From: Paracoccaceae bacterium
GTDB taxonomy: Bacteria; Pseudomonadota; Alphaproteobacteria; Rhodobacterales; Rhodobacteraceae
NCBI GenBank assembly: GCA_902534325.1
Contig: CACAPQ010000004.1
Coordinates: forward strand, 1-64,000
Direction of reading: 5' to 3'
DNA length: 64,000 bases
The number at the start of each line of letters is the position of its first letter. Position 1 is the first letter of the stretch. Below are positions 43,024 to 53,214 of this stretch, piece after piece. The position numbers and the translations under genes are program-made. The notes beneath the pieces were generated by a model, which did no database searches, had not been told where the DNA came from, and saw only the letters and a program-made list of their open reading frames with translations.

Positions 43024-43624
43024 TAGAGCGAAGAAAAAGACAGCCGCTCAAATGGTTGGTGTGGTAGTTTTTATGGGAGCTATGGCTTGGGCGTCTGTTC
43101 CATTTTATGATTGGTTTTGTCGGGTCACTGGATTTGGTGGAATTACTCAGGTGGCAGATAGTGGTTCTGAAATTGTGTTGAGCGAAACAGTCAAAATTAG
43201 ATTTGACGCATCGCTAGAGCGAGATATGCCTTGGGAATTTAAACCGGTTCAACGGGAAATTGAACTTCAAATCGGAGCTACTGGTTTGGCTTTTTATGAG
43301 GCGTACAATCCTACTGATAAACCTGTTGCCGGAACGGCTAGTTACAACGTAACTCCTTACGAAGCTGGGGGGTTTTTTAGCAAAATAGATTGTTTCTGTT
43401 TTGAAGAGCAGGTTTTAATGCCTGGTGAGCGTGTTCAAATGCCTGTGACATTTTTTGTTGATCCTGAGATAGTTGAGGATCGCGATGCCAAGCACACCAA
43501 GGTAATCACGCTGTCTTACACGTTCTATGAAAAAGACATAACACTGGAACCGGCTCAGGTTAGTGTAAATACAATAAGTAAATTTAATCAGCTCCTAAGT
43601 GAGGGGAAACAAAATGGCGCATGA
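43016..43624 (+). CDS. ctaG: cytochrome c oxidase assembly protein CtaG/Cox11
   Basis: A 202-residue protein with one N-terminal membrane anchor (about 10-30) and a periplasmic beta-domain. [16 protein letters not shown] and [10 protein letters not shown] hold the Cu(I)-binding cysteines; [19 protein letters not shown] is also diagnostic. It delivers copper to CuB of subunit I. The start is GTG at 43016, overlapping the preceding small gene; its last 11 bases overlap ctaE. Confidence 0.96.
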   Translation: MNDRAKKKTAAQMVGVVVFMGAMAWASVPFYDWFCRVTGFGGITQVADSGSEIVLSETVKIRFDASLERDMPWEFKPVQREIELQIGATGLAFYEAYNPTDKPVAGTASYNVTPYEAGGFFSKIDCFCFEEQVLMPGERVQMPVTFFVDPEIVEDRDAKHTKVITLSYTFYEKDITLEPAQVSVNTISKFNQLLSEGKQNGA

Positions 43625-44432
43625 AAAAAATCACGATTATCATATATTAAATCCTTCTATATGGCCCTTCATTGGTTCGATCGCAGCTTTTGTGATGCTT
43701 TTTGGGGCTGTAGTTTTCTTTCATAGCGAAAATCCTTGGATGTTTATTGCAGGTTTTATCGGTGTATTGTTTGTGATGTATGTCTGGTGGTCAGACACAG
43801 TAAAAGAAAATCAAGTTGGTGATCATACGCCAGTAGTTTTGATTGGTTTAAGATACGGCTTCATTCTTTTTATAATGTCGGAAGTTATGTTCTTTCTCGC
43901 GTGGTTCTGGAGTTTTTTTAAGCATGCTATGTATCCAATGGGTGATCTGAGCCCATTGCAGGATGGTCAATTCCCTCCTGCTGGCATAGAGGTTTTTGAC
44001 CCTTGGCATCTACCACTGATTAATACTCTAATTTTGCTGTGTTCCGGAGCAGCTGCAACCTGGGCGCACCATGCAATTGCTCATGACGAAGATAGAAAAT
44101 CTATGGTGCAGGGTCTTGTTATTGCGGTTGGCTTGGGTGTTTTGTTCACAATTTTTCAGGCTTATGAATACCAGCACGCAGCGTTTGGTTTTTCAGGAAA
44201 CATATACGGAGCAAACTTTTTTATGGCCACAGGTTTTCATGGTTTTCATGTGATAGTAGGCACAATTTTCCTTGCGATTTGTATGCTACGAGCAATGCGT
44301 GGACACTTTACTAAGGATCAGCACCTTGGCTTTGAAGCTGCAGCTTGGTACTGGCATTTTGTGGACGTCGTATGGCTATTCTTGTTTGCAGCAATTTATG
44401 TCTGGGGAAGCGTTGGTGCGACAATTCACTAA
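43614..44432 (+). CDS. ctaE: cytochrome c oxidase subunit III
   Basis: A 272-residue membrane protein with seven hydrophobic segments. [37 protein letters not shown] (conserved Glu), [31 protein letters not shown] and the C-terminal [15 protein letters not shown] are standard subunit III. The start ATG at 43614 has GAGGGGAAAC directly upstream and overlaps the ctaG end; a GTG 15 bases earlier is less likely. A strong terminator follows, ending the oxidase unit. Confidence 0.97.
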   Translation: MAHEKNHDYHILNPSIWPFIGSIAAFVMLFGAVVFFHSENPWMFIAGFIGVLFVMYVWWSDTVKENQVGDHTPVVLIGLRYGFILFIMSEVMFFLAWFWSFFKHAMYPMGDLSPLQDGQFPPAGIEVFDPWHLPLINTLILLCSGAAATWAHHAIAHDEDRKSMVQGLVIAVGLGVLFTIFQAYEYQHAAFGFSGNIYGANFFMATGFHGFHVIVGTIFLAICMLRAMRGHFTKDQHLGFEAAAWYWHFVDVVWLFLFAAIYVWGSVGATIH

Positions 44433-44481
44433 AATTTCGTAAAGGTATTTTGGTTTACTAATCTAAATGAATATTAATAGG

Positions 44482-44512
44482 AAAGCGCGCAGCAATTCGC
44501 GTGCTTTTTTTT
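44482..44512 (+). terminator. rho-independent terminator after ctaE
   Basis: AGCGCGC (44484-44490) pairs with GCGTGCT (44499-44505), including one G-T wobble, around an eight-base loop; A82-A83 can extend the stem onto the first Ts. A run of eight Ts (44505-44512) follows. It lies 50 bases after the ctaE stop and just before surf1, and it overlaps an in-frame GTG that would otherwise be a longer surf1 start. Confidence 0.8.
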
Positions 44513-44524
44513 GGATTTAAATTT

Positions 44525-45208
44525 ATGCCACATAAATTATTTACATGGTTATTTATATGTTCTGGGACAATTATTCTGCTCTTCCTCGGGCAGTGGCAGT
44601 TAGATAGGCTTGTTTGGAAACAATCTATTTTAGTAGAGATTGAAAGTAAAATTTCTGGATTGCCGCAGTCTTTACCGTCTGATGTTAAGGAAACTGTTCA
44701 CAAATATATGCCAATACAGCTTTCTGGAAAAATAAAAGGAAGTTTTATAAAAGTAATGGCCAGCCAAAAATTTATTGGGGCTGGTTACCGAATAATTGTG
44801 CCATTCGAATTGGAAACCGGTAGCACAATCTTAGTAGATTTGGGATTTATACGCCATGAATTTGCTTCGGATATTAGCTTAGATGATAATCTAAGCATAA
44901 TTGGGAATTTACATTGGCCACAAGAAGTTGATTTTTTTACACCGAACCCAGATACAAAAAATAATATTTGGTTTGCCCGTGATGTAAATGAGTTATCAAA
45001 AGAGCTGCAAACTGAGCCGATTTTAGTGGTTGCTAAAAGCTTCAGTCCATCAATTACCTATCTTGATCCGCTTCCTATTAATACAGAAAATATCCCTAAT
45101 AATCACAAACAGTATGCAGTCACTTGGTTTTCGCTTGCATTTATTTGGCTTGGGATGGGAGTATTTTTCATTTATAGAACGAGCGTCAATAGAGGCCGAA
45201 AAATATGA
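44525..45208 (+). CDS. SURF1 family cytochrome oxidase assembly protein
   Basis: A 227-residue protein with two terminal membrane helices: the N-terminal one with LLFLGQWQLDRLVWKQ (SURF1 signature GxWQxxRxxWK) and a C-terminal one (YAVTWFSLAFIWLGMGVFFI). The loop between lies in the periplasm and includes VPFELETGSTILVDLGFI. SURF1 proteins help insert heme a into subunit I. The start is the ATG at 44525 with GGA nine bases upstream; the GTG at 44501 falls in the terminator stem. The last four bases overlap thrC (ATGA). Confidence 0.9.
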   Translation: MPHKLFTWLFICSGTIILLFLGQWQLDRLVWKQSILVEIESKISGLPQSLPSDVKETVHKYMPIQLSGKIKGSFIKVMASQKFIGAGYRIIVPFELETGSTILVDLGFIRHEFASDISLDDNLSIIGNLHWPQEVDFFTPNPDTKNNIWFARDVNELSKELQTEPILVVAKSFSPSITYLDPLPINTENIPNNHKQYAVTWFSLAFIWLGMGVFFIYRTSVNRGRKI

Positions 45209-46590
45209 AGTACATATCTACTCGTGGGAAAGCTCCAGTTTTAAATTTTGAGGAAGCAATGTTAACTGGCCTCGCAAGAGACGGCGGTCTGTACGTTCCT
45301 CAATCAATCCCAAACTTTTCTCCAGATGATATATCATCGATGTCAGATTTAAGTTATGAGGAGATAGCCTTTAAAGTTATATCGCCCTTTGTTGGAGATT
45401 GTTTTTCTGACGATGAATTAATCAAAATCATAAAAAAAGCCTATACCGAATTTGGGCATATAGAGCGTGCTCCTCTTGTTGAATTAGAAAGTAACCATTT
45501 CCTTCTAGAATTATTTCATGGTCCAACTCTGGCCTTTAAAGATTTTGCTATGCAACTAATTGGTCAGTTTTTTCAAGTTGCATTAGAACGTAAAAAATCA
45601 AGAGTAACCATTGTTGGTGCAACCAGTGGGGATACTGGTAGTGCTGCAATTGAAGCCTTTCGTGGCTTAGATGCCGTAGACGTTTTTATTTTATACCCTG
45701 ATGGGCGTGTTTCAGATGTCCAGAGAAGGCAGATGACAACGCCTTCTGAAAATAATGTTCATGCAATTGCAATCAATGGTCATTTTGATGACTGCCAGGC
45801 CCGTTTGAAGGACATGTTCAATGATTTTGAGTTTCGAGATGGAGTGAATTTAGCTGGTGTTAATTCAATAAACTGGGCACGGGTTTTAGCCCAAGTCGTT
45901 TATTACTTTTCCTCAGCGGTTAAGCTGGGAGCTCCAAATAAAAAAATTAGTTTTAGCGTGCCTACTGGAAATTTTGGAGATATTTTTGCTGGTTTTATTG
46001 CAAAAAAAATGGGCCTCTCAATTGATCGCCTTGTGATAGCTACTAACCAAAACGATATTCTGCACAGATGCCTAAGTTCTGGTGTTTATAAAACAGATAG
46101 AGTTTTACCAAGCATAAGCCCATCTATGGATATCCAAGTGAGTTCCAACTTTGAGCGAGCGCTTTTTTATGCCACGGATTGTAATGGTAGTGAAGTTTCG
46201 AATTTGATGGAGCAACTCAAAAGCACCGGTCAATTCACTATTTCTGGAAGTGTTTTAGAAATAGTGCGAGAAAATTTTGATAGTGGGAGGGCTTCTGAAG
46301 ATGAAACTCATTCTGAGATCGCTTATAATTACCAAAAGCATTCTGAATTGCTGTGTCCTCATTCCGCCATAGGTGTGCTGGCTGCAAGAAAACAGCGTAA
46401 AATTGGTACTCCTATGGTTACACTTGCTACTGCCCATCCAGCTAAATTTCCAACAGCTGTTAAAAATGCAACATCAGTATTTCCTGAGTTGCCGTCTCGC
46501 ATGGCTAATCTATTTGATCTTGATGAGAGAATAACAAACGTTGAAAATAATCTTCAATCCATCCAAGCTTTTGTAAAGGAACGGATATAA
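45205..46590 (+). CDS. thrC: threonine synthase
   Basis: A 461-residue fold-type II PLP enzyme of the bacterial/fungal class. MKYISTRGKAPVLNFEEAML at the start, HGPTLAFKDFAMQ with the Schiff-base Lys112, GATSGDTGSAAIEAF (PLP phosphate loop) and SVPTGNFGDIFAG follow. It turns O-phosphohomoserine into threonine. The start ATG overlaps the surf1 stop. Placement behind the oxidase genes and before the M16 peptidase is conserved in Rhodobacterales. Confidence 0.97.
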   Translation: MKYISTRGKAPVLNFEEAMLTGLARDGGLYVPQSIPNFSPDDISSMSDLSYEEIAFKVISPFVGDCFSDDELIKIIKKAYTEFGHIERAPLVELESNHFLLELFHGPTLAFKDFAMQLIGQFFQVALERKKSRVTIVGATSGDTGSAAIEAFRGLDAVDVFILYPDGRVSDVQRRQMTTPSENNVHAIAINGHFDDCQARLKDMFNDFEFRDGVNLAGVNSINWARVLAQVVYYFSSAVKLGAPNKKISFSVPTGNFGDIFAGFIAKKMGLSIDRLVIATNQNDILHRCLSSGVYKTDRVLPSISPSMDIQVSSNFERALFYATDCNGSEVSNLMEQLKSTGQFTISGSVLEIVRENFDSGRASEDETHSEIAYNYQKHSELLCPHSAIGVLAARKQRKIGTPMVTLATAHPAKFPTAVKNATSVFPELPSRMANLFDLDERITNVENNLQSIQAFVKERI

Positions 46591-46592
46591 AT

Positions 46593-47858
46593 ATGAGCGT
46601 AAATCATCATACACTAAATAACGGGTTCCAAGTAATCACGGAAAATATGCCCGGTCTTAAATCCGCTTCTCTTGGAATTTGGATTTCTGCTGGAGGTCGG
46701 CACGAGCGGCTTGAGCAAAACGGTATTGCCCATTTTCTGGAACATATGGCTTTCAAGGGAACAAAAACAAAGTCAGCCTTGGATATAGCAGAAGCGATTG
46801 AGAATGTAGGAGGGTACATAAATGCCTACACTTCAAGAGAAACAACAGCATACTTTGTTAGAGTTTTAAATGAGGATGTTGAAATGGCAGCTAATATACT
46901 GGCTGACATTTTGAGGAATTCTGTGTTTGACAAACGTGAAGTCGACGTCGAGCGCGGGGTTATATTGCAAGAAATTGGTCAAACTTTAGATACACCAGAT
47001 GATATAGTATTTGATTGGTTGCAAGAAACCGCTTATCCTGAGCAGTCTTTAGGACGATCTATTCTTGGGCCTAGTGAGAATATTTCAAGGTTCTCTAGAG
47101 AAGATTTGTCCGCCTTTGTAAGCGAGCATTATAGTCCCGATAGAATGATTCTTTCTGCGGCTGGTGGGATTGATCATGATACGCTTTGCAAGCTTGCTGA
47201 GAAAGCTTTCGGTGATCTGCAAAAGCCGAAATTATTCCATCAACCTATGGCTGCAGCTTTTTCAGGTGGAGAATTCAGGAGGGATAAAAAACTCGAGCAA
47301 GCTCATTTCGCTTTAGCGTTTGAAAGCCCAAGTTATAGAAGCCGTGATATCTACACCGCCCAGGTTTATTCGATAGCGCTTGGTGGTGGTATGTCCTCAA
47401 GATTATTTCAACAGATTAGAGAAAAGCGTGGGCTTTGCTACTCGATTTTTGCACAAGCGGGGGCCTTTTCTGATACAGGCTTTACTACTATTTACGCAGG
47501 TACGTCGGCAGAGCAAATACCTGATTTGGCAAATTTGACAGTTAATGAGCTCAAAAGAGTAGCTTTGGATCTTTCAGAAGCTGAAGTTACTAGAGCTAGA
47601 TCGCAAATGAAGGCTGGTTTATTAATGGGCTTGGAAAGTCCCTCGAGCAGGGCTGAAAGGCTCGCGAGAATGATTCAAATTTGGGGTAAAGTTCCCAGTT
47701 TAGATGAGACAATTGAAAAGATCGATTCAGTAAACTTAGAAAAAGTGAGGACCTATGCTGAACATGTGATAACACGAGCTAAGTTTGCAATGGCTCTTTA
47801 CGGTCCCATCTCATCGGCACCGGCGCTGCAAGAATTGGATGCACTTAGAGCGGCTTAA
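46593..47858 (+). CDS. M16 family zinc peptidase (processing-peptidase-like)
   Basis: A 421-residue insulinase-family peptidase. The inverted zinc motif HFLEH is at 47-51 in NGIAHFLEHMAFKGT, with the distal Glu in REVDVERGVILQEIG. GGGMSSRLFQQIREKRGLCY is the C-terminal substrate-binding signature. It resembles the mitochondrial processing peptidase beta subunit; in bacteria it probably degrades peptides. It starts two bases after the thrC stop, and its stop overlaps the next start (TAATG). Confidence 0.94.
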   Translation: MSVNHHTLNNGFQVITENMPGLKSASLGIWISAGGRHERLEQNGIAHFLEHMAFKGTKTKSALDIAEAIENVGGYINAYTSRETTAYFVRVLNEDVEMAANILADILRNSVFDKREVDVERGVILQEIGQTLDTPDDIVFDWLQETAYPEQSLGRSILGPSENISRFSREDLSAFVSEHYSPDRMILSAAGGIDHDTLCKLAEKAFGDLQKPKLFHQPMAAAFSGGEFRRDKKLEQAHFALAFESPSYRSRDIYTAQVYSIALGGGMSSRLFQQIREKRGLCYSIFAQAGAFSDTGFTTIYAGTSAEQIPDLANLTVNELKRVALDLSEAEVTRARSQMKAGLLMGLESPSSRAERLARMIQIWGKVPSLDETIEKIDSVNLEKVRTYAEHVITRAKFAMALYGPISSAPALQELDALRAA

Positions 47859-48448
47859 TGTTTTCATTTAGGCAAACAATTAAAATCAAGACAAGTCGGT
47901 TGATACTCAGGCCGCCCATGCATTTTGATTTTAAGAAATGGAAAGAAGTTCGTTATTCGAGCAAAGAGTTTTTAACGCCTTGGGAACCTAAATGGAATTC
48001 GGATCATTTAACACGGAAATCATTTTCAAACAGAGTTTATTGGTCAAAGAAGGCGATTAATCAAGGTACTGGATTGCCATTATTTCTTTTTGATAGTGCC
48101 ACAGATGAATTATATGGAGCTATTACACTTGATAATATTCGACGGGGCCCGACGCAAAGTGGAACCTTGGGATACTGGATTGGTGAAAAATACGCTCGTC
48201 GCGGTTACATGACAGAGGCAATTAATGCAATTGTACAATATGCCTTTATGGATCTTGACCTGAGTCGGATCGAGAGCGCTTGTTTGGCTGATAACAAACC
48301 GTCTAGGGGTGTTCTTGAGAAATGTGGCTTTAAATATGAAGGTGTCGCTCAGGCCTATATCCAGATCAATGGGCGCTGGCGAACGCATGTTTTATATTCT
48401 GCACTCCGCTATGATCGAAGGGGTAAAACCTCTGCGGGAGTTGAGTGA
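47858..48448 (+). CDS. GNAT family N-acetyltransferase (RimJ/RimL type)
   Basis: A 196-residue acetyltransferase. SRLILRPPMHFDFKKW at the start, GTLGYWIGEKYARRGYMTEA (acetyl-CoA pyrophosphate loop RRGYMT), LDLSRIESACLADNKPSRGV and LEKCGFKYEGV are those of RimJ-like enzymes that acetylate protein N-termini, including ribosomal proteins. The ATG overlaps the peptidase stop, so it is coupled to it. The target is unknown. Confidence 0.9.
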   Translation: MFSFRQTIKIKTSRLILRPPMHFDFKKWKEVRYSSKEFLTPWEPKWNSDHLTRKSFSNRVYWSKKAINQGTGLPLFLFDSATDELYGAITLDNIRRGPTQSGTLGYWIGEKYARRGYMTEAINAIVQYAFMDLDLSRIESACLADNKPSRGVLEKCGFKYEGVAQAYIQINGRWRTHVLYSALRYDRRGKTSAGVE

Positions 48449-48468
48449 AAAATTATTGAGGAAAAAAC

Positions 48469-49887
48469 GTGGCTTTAAAACCGGTAACGGAAGAATTTAT
48501 TAATGAGCTGAAATTAGGTTTATCTCCTGGGGCAGTGTTGGCTGTTCCTGATAACTATTTATCAGAACCTCGCTCTAGGTGGCGAGGGATTAGTTCAATT
48601 ATTGTTTTACCCCAGAATGTTAAAGAAGTTTCAGACATAGTTAGTTTGGCTAACGCGCAAAATATCCCAATTATTCCTTACGGTGGTGGTACAGGGTTAG
48701 TCGGTGGGCAGATACAAGATAAAGGACCTTCAGGCATTCTATTATCTTTGGAACGAATGAATAAGATAACGTCTCTGAATTTAGATGAAAATGTAATTAC
48801 TGTGGAAGCTGGTGTGATTTTGTCAAATTTAAGAGACGCAGCAGAAGAAGTGAAAAGAATATTTCCCCTTTCCCTGGCTTCTGAGGGAACAGCCCAAATA
48901 GGTGGAAATCTAGCAACAAATGCAGGTGGTGTTAATGTGCTGAGATATGGAAGCACCAGAAATTTATGCCTCGGTCTAGAAGTGGTTTTTGCAGATGGCT
49001 CGATTTGGAATGGATTGTCACGGCTCCATAAAGATAATACTGGTTATGACCTTAAAAATTTAATCATAGGCTCAGAGGGAACCCTAGGAATTATTACTGC
49101 AGCAACGATGAAGCTATTTCCAAAACCACTAGAGCATACCGTGGCTCTAATTGCGGTTAAGTCTCCTAAGGATGCTCTAAGGTTACTTTCTGTGACAAAA
49201 GATTATTTTGGTGAAACAATTTCTGCTTTTGAGTTGATTAATAAAATGGGCATCGATTTTTTTAATGAAACAAAAGTGGAAGTTAAAGTTCCCTTCTCTA
49301 AAATTCCGGAGTGGATGGTGCTATTGGATATTGGGCACCCTGGACGAAATAGTGCAGAGAAAAACACAAATGATTATTTTGAAAATATTTTGAGTGGTGG
49401 GCTTGCAGTAGATGGCGTGCTTGCAGAAAACGTTGGTCAGCAAAATGATTTATGGGCACTTCGTGAAAATATTCCAGAAGCCAATCGACGAATTGGGTCT
49501 ATATCAAGTCATGATATTTCTTTGCCATTATCAACAGTAAGTACATTTATTGATGAGGCTAGGATTGAAATTTCAAAACTTGGTAACTTTAGAATAAATT
49601 GTTTTGGCCACTTAGGAGACGGAAACCTTCACTTTAATATTTTCCCAAACAAAGGGGAAAAACGAGAAGACTATAATCATATAAGGCCAGAAATTAAGAC
49701 GACCATCCATGACCTTGTTCATCTACATCGAGGTTCTGTAAGTGCAGAACATGGAATAGGGCGATTAAAGATAAATGATTTAGTAAAGTATTCTGACCCA
49801 ATTAAACTAAAGCTTAATAAGTCAATTAAAGCAGTTATGGATCCAAAGGGTATATTAAATCCAGGAGTGATTTTTGTATCCAACTAA
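48469..49887 (+). CDS. FAD-binding 2-hydroxyacid dehydrogenase (GlcD / D-2-hydroxyglutarate dehydrogenase-like)
   Basis: A 472-residue VAO-type flavoprotein. The FAD domain has IPYGGGTGLVGGQI and IGGNLATNAGGVNVLRYGSTR and IGSEGTLGIITAATM; the C-terminal domain has FGHLGDGNLHFNIFP with metal-ligand histidines, and SAEHGIGRLK. These oxidise D-2-hydroxyglutarate, D-lactate or glycolate. As GlcE/GlcF partners are absent, a single-subunit D-2-hydroxyacid dehydrogenase is more likely than glycolate oxidase. The start is GTG at 48469 after a GAGG site, 20 bases past the acetyltransferase. Confidence 0.88.
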   Translation: MALKPVTEEFINELKLGLSPGAVLAVPDNYLSEPRSRWRGISSIIVLPQNVKEVSDIVSLANAQNIPIIPYGGGTGLVGGQIQDKGPSGILLSLERMNKITSLNLDENVITVEAGVILSNLRDAAEEVKRIFPLSLASEGTAQIGGNLATNAGGVNVLRYGSTRNLCLGLEVVFADGSIWNGLSRLHKDNTGYDLKNLIIGSEGTLGIITAATMKLFPKPLEHTVALIAVKSPKDALRLLSVTKDYFGETISAFELINKMGIDFFNETKVEVKVPFSKIPEWMVLLDIGHPGRNSAEKNTNDYFENILSGGLAVDGVLAENVGQQNDLWALRENIPEANRRIGSISSHDISLPLSTVSTFIDEARIEISKLGNFRINCFGHLGDGNLHFNIFPNKGEKREDYNHIRPEIKTTIHDLVHLHRGSVSAEHGIGRLKINDLVKYSDPIKLKLNKSIKAVMDPKGILNPGVIFVSN

Positions 49888-49935
49888 TGAGACTAAGAAA
49901 TGAACCTGACATTTTAAGTTTTGCTGTTTAAAATT

Positions 49936-50310
49936 TTAGCTTTGTTCAGAATTATTTTGTAAACGCTTTAAATGGGACTTATAAAGTATTGGTGCCAGAA
50001 TTTTGTCATAAATAAATGCCGCTATTTCCCTTACTATAGGAAAATTGGTCAAAATCGCCAAAATTTTATATCTGGGCATTTCTTCCCAAAGTTTTCGGAA
50101 AGCTGGCAAGCCATGGATAACTTGTCCATCTGATATTACATGTAGGCGCTTTGCACCTTGATCTTTGCTGACGCCATAAAGTGATAAATCAGTCTCACCT
50201 AATTTATCAAAATAAAGTTCAATACCTTTTTTCTCCGCATACTTTCTGTAGTGGCAGATTTCCGCGTTGCAAATTGGACAGTCTTCATTAAATAAAATTC
50301 TGATACTCAT
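49936..50310 (-). CDS. DCC family thiol-disulfide oxidoreductase-like protein (DUF393)
   Basis: A 124-residue protein with the family's defining start: ILFNEDCPICNAEICHYRKY (DxxCxxC-like, Cys11 and Cys14), then GLPAFRKLWEEMP and a C-terminal region ending LAPILYKSHLKRL. The DCC fold resembles thioredoxins, with possible redox activity, but no substrate is known to me. It stands alone on the minus strand between the GlcD-like gene and rimO; rimO lies 59 bases upstream, so it could share the rimO transcript. Confidence 0.85.
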   Translation of the reverse strand: MSIRILFNEDCPICNAEICHYRKYAEKKGIELYFDKLGETDLSLYGVSKDQGAKRLHVISDGQVIHGLPAFRKLWEEMPRYKILAILTNFPIVREIAAFIYDKILAPILYKSHLKRLQNNSEQS

Positions 50311-50369
50311 GAGGAGTAGGTAGATTTAGACAGTCATATAGCAAGTTTTGGGATTAGATTTTCAAACTG

Positions 50370-51752
50370 CTAAGATTTTTGATCATCTGAAATAGTCCCC
50401 CAAAGGTCATAATCACCTGATGCTGTCACATTGACTTTGACAATGTCACCCACGTGAATTTTTTCAAAATTGTCCTCAATAAAAAGGTTTCCATCAATTT
50501 CTGGCGCATCAGCTTTTGTTCTGCAGATTGCGCCTTCCTCATCGATTTCATCAACAATTACATCAATCTCTTTACCAATTTTTTTGGCAAGCTTTTTAGT
50601 AGATATTTCCAATGCCTTTTCCATAAAAACTTCCCACCGATGTTGTTTAACTTCCTCAGATATTTGATGTGCCAAGGCATTAGACCTAGCCCCTTCAACA
50701 TTTTCATACTTAAAACATCCTACGCGATCTAGTTGAGCTTCATCCAGCCAATCGATAAGCGTGTTAAATTCATCCTCAGTTTCGCCTGGATAACCTACTA
50801 TAAATGTTGATCTAAGGGTGATTTCTGGGCAGATCGACCGCCATCTTTTTATTTCTTCTAAAGTGCTTACCGAAGCAGCAGGTCTTGCCATTCGCTTTAA
50901 AACTGCTGGATGGGCATGTTGGAAAGGAATATCCAGGTAAGGTAGTATCAAGCCATCTGCCATCAGTGGGATGAGTTCACGAACATGCGGGTATGGATAA
51001 ACATAATGTAGACGCACCCAAGCTCCAAGTTTTCCCAAGTCATTAGCCAAGTCTTTAATATGAGACCTATGACCTTTCTCGCGTGAATATTTTAAATCTA
51101 ACCCAAAAGCACTTGTGTCTTGCGATATTACGAGAAGCTCTTTCACTCCATTATCAACTAGTTTTGTGGCTTCGTGAACTATTGCGTGTGCTGGTCGTGA
51201 CTTTAAACTGCCTCTCATGTCTGGGATTATGCAAAACTTGCACTTATGATTGCATCCTTCTGAAATCTTTAAATAGCTAAAGTGGCGAGGAGTTAATTTA
51301 ACTCCAGTTTCAGGAAGTAAATCTATAAAGGGATCAGGTTTCGGTGGTACTATCTGATGAACTGCATCCAAAACATTTTCATATTGATGCGGCCCAGTTA
51401 CAGCTAGAACACGAGGATGGGTTCCAGTTATAAATTCTGGTTCGGCTCCCAAACACCCCGTAACGATAACTCGTCCATTCTCATTAATTGCTTCACCAAT
51501 TGCATCTAAACTTTCAGCTTTTGCACTGTCTAAAAACCCACAAGTGTTTACTATTACAGCGTCGGCTCCCGTGTAATCAGGTGAGATGCCATACCCTTCC
51601 GCACGTAGCCTGGTAAGGATTCTTTCACTATCAACAAGTGCTTTAGGGCATCCTAATGAAACCATCCCGATGTTTGGTTGTTCAGAGCTTCTCTCACTTT
51701 TTAAAGATACTCTCGCTTGGTCAGGCCTTTTTAATGAAGGATTAGTTCTCAT
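50370..51752 (-). CDS. rimO: ribosomal protein S12 methylthiotransferase
   Basis: A 460-residue radical SAM methylthiotransferase. The N-terminal domain has [17 protein letters not shown] with Cys35, and further cluster ligands Cys71 and Cys100; the radical SAM motif is [18 protein letters not shown] (Cys167, 171, 174). A C-terminal TRAM domain ends the protein. [10 protein letters not shown] and [11 protein letters not shown] identify RimO rather than MiaB. It methylthiolates Asp88 of ribosomal protein S12. Length is normal. Confidence 0.95.
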   Translation of the reverse strand: MRTNPSLKRPDQARVSLKSERSSEQPNIGMVSLGCPKALVDSERILTRLRAEGYGISPDYTGADAVIVNTCGFLDSAKAESLDAIGEAINENGRVIVTGCLGAEPEFITGTHPRVLAVTGPHQYENVLDAVHQIVPPKPDPFIDLLPETGVKLTPRHFSYLKISEGCNHKCKFCIIPDMRGSLKSRPAHAIVHEATKLVDNGVKELLVISQDTSAFGLDLKYSREKGHRSHIKDLANDLGKLGAWVRLHYVYPYPHVRELIPLMADGLILPYLDIPFQHAHPAVLKRMARPAASVSTLEEIKRWRSICPEITLRSTFIVGYPGETEDEFNTLIDWLDEAQLDRVGCFKYENVEGARSNALAHQISEEVKQHRWEVFMEKALEISTKKLAKKIGKEIDVIVDEIDEEGAICRTKADAPEIDGNLFIEDNFEKIHVGDIVKVNVTASGDYDLWGTISDDQKS

Positions 51753-51947
51753 CTTACTTGTAGTAGCAGATATTTGTCGAAGTAAAAGCCCATTAGATTT
51801 TTGTCTTTTTATTCATCAGCAAGGATTATATTTAAGTTAAACGAATAACAAAAACTAGTCGAAAAGATCTGTATTTTTGTCGTTTGTCAGACTTGATTTT
51901 ATTTATAAAAATTGATCAACTGATGATCTGCGTCACCGAGGTTAAAT

Positions 51948-53201
51948 ATGCGATTTTCTGGATTAAAAATATTGAAAGAAGGTTTAACTGGAAATAAAGG
52001 TTGGACTAATCATTGGCGGGATCCAGAGCCTAAACAGGAGTATGATATTCTAATAATTGGCGGCGGTGGGCATGGCCTGTCCACTGCATATTATCTAGCA
52101 AAAAATCACGGTTTAAAGAATATAGCTGTTCTAGAAAAAGGTTACCTAGGAGGAGGTAATGTGGGACGGAATACAACAATTGTTAGAGCAAATTACTTTT
52201 TGCCAGGCAATTCGGAGTTTTATTCTCACTCTCTTAAACTTTGGGAAGGCCTGGAACATGATTTGAATTATAATGTTATGCATTCTCAAAGAGGATTGAT
52301 AAATTTGTTTCATTCGGATGGGCAGAGAGATGCTTTTGCAAGGCGTGGCAATGCAATGATAAATCAGGGTGACGATGCTATCTTATTGGATAGAGATGGT
52401 GTTCGAGATCTATTACCTTACTTAGACTTCGAACAGACACGGTTCCCTATCTATGGAGGTTTATATCATCCTAGAGGCGGTTCTGCCCGACATGATGCTG
52501 TTGCATGGGGATATGCTCGGGGCGCGGATACTCGTGGTGTGGATTTGATCCAAAACTGCGAGGTTACAGGTATAGATATAGAGCAAGGTCGCGTTACTAG
52601 TGTGCAAACAACTCGCGGCACTATTAATGCCAAAAAAGTTGGTATTGTGGTTGCAGGGCGCTCTGGGCAATTGGCTGCTATGGCAGGAATGAGATTACCT
52701 ATAGAGAGCCATATTCTGCAGGCTTTTGTTACTGAGGGTTTAAAGCCATGTATAGATCATGTTGTTAGTTTTGGAATGGGCCATTTTTATATTAGTCAGT
52801 CAGATAAGGGTGGATTAGTATTTGGTGGAGATCTTGATTTTTACGCTTCTTATGCTCAGCGAGGAAACTTACCAATGAAAGAGCACGTTATGGAAGCCGG
52901 CATGACCTTAATGCCTATGATTGGAAAAGCTCGTGTTTTACGATCCTGGGGGGGGATTATGGATATGACGCCAGATGGTTCTCCGATAATCGATAAAACC
53001 GAAATAGATGGTTTATATATTGATTGTGGCTGGTGCTATGGTGGATTTAAAGCAGTTCCTGCCTCTGGTTATTGCTTTGCTCATTTAATTGCTACTGACC
53101 AACATCATGAAGTAGCAAGTGGTTTTCGGTTGAACAGGTTCAAAACGGGTTACGGTTTGATTGATGAAGAGGGCACTGGCTCTCAACACAATCTGCATTA
53201 G
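51948..53201 (+). CDS. soxB: sarcosine oxidase subunit beta
   Basis: A 417-residue flavoprotein. DILIIGGGGHGLSTAYYLAK is the FAD-binding dinucleotide fold; GNVGRNTTIVRANYF and the RGGSARHDAVAWGYARGA segment follow, the latter with the His that in characterised heterotetrameric sarcosine oxidase carries covalent FMN. PDGSPIIDKT and CGWCYGGFKAVPASG close the catalytic domain. The enzyme demethylates sarcosine to glycine, passing the methyl carbon to THF. It heads the soxBDAG operon. It is unrelated to the sulfur-oxidation sox genes. Confidence 0.96.
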   Translation: MRFSGLKILKEGLTGNKGWTNHWRDPEPKQEYDILIIGGGGHGLSTAYYLAKNHGLKNIAVLEKGYLGGGNVGRNTTIVRANYFLPGNSEFYSHSLKLWEGLEHDLNYNVMHSQRGLINLFHSDGQRDAFARRGNAMINQGDDAILLDRDGVRDLLPYLDFEQTRFPIYGGLYHPRGGSARHDAVAWGYARGADTRGVDLIQNCEVTGIDIEQGRVTSVQTTRGTINAKKVGIVVAGRSGQLAAMAGMRLPIESHILQAFVTEGLKPCIDHVVSFGMGHFYISQSDKGGLVFGGDLDFYASYAQRGNLPMKEHVMEAGMTLMPMIGKARVLRSWGGIMDMTPDGSPIIDKTEIDGLYIDCGWCYGGFKAVPASGYCFAHLIATDQHHEVASGFRLNRFKTGYGLIDEEGTGSQHNLH

Positions 53202-53214
53202 AGGAAAAAATGTT

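Noticed and set aside
48469-49887. glycolate oxidase subunit GlcD
   Set aside because: GlcE and GlcF are absent; a stand-alone D-2-hydroxyacid dehydrogenase explains the sequence as well.
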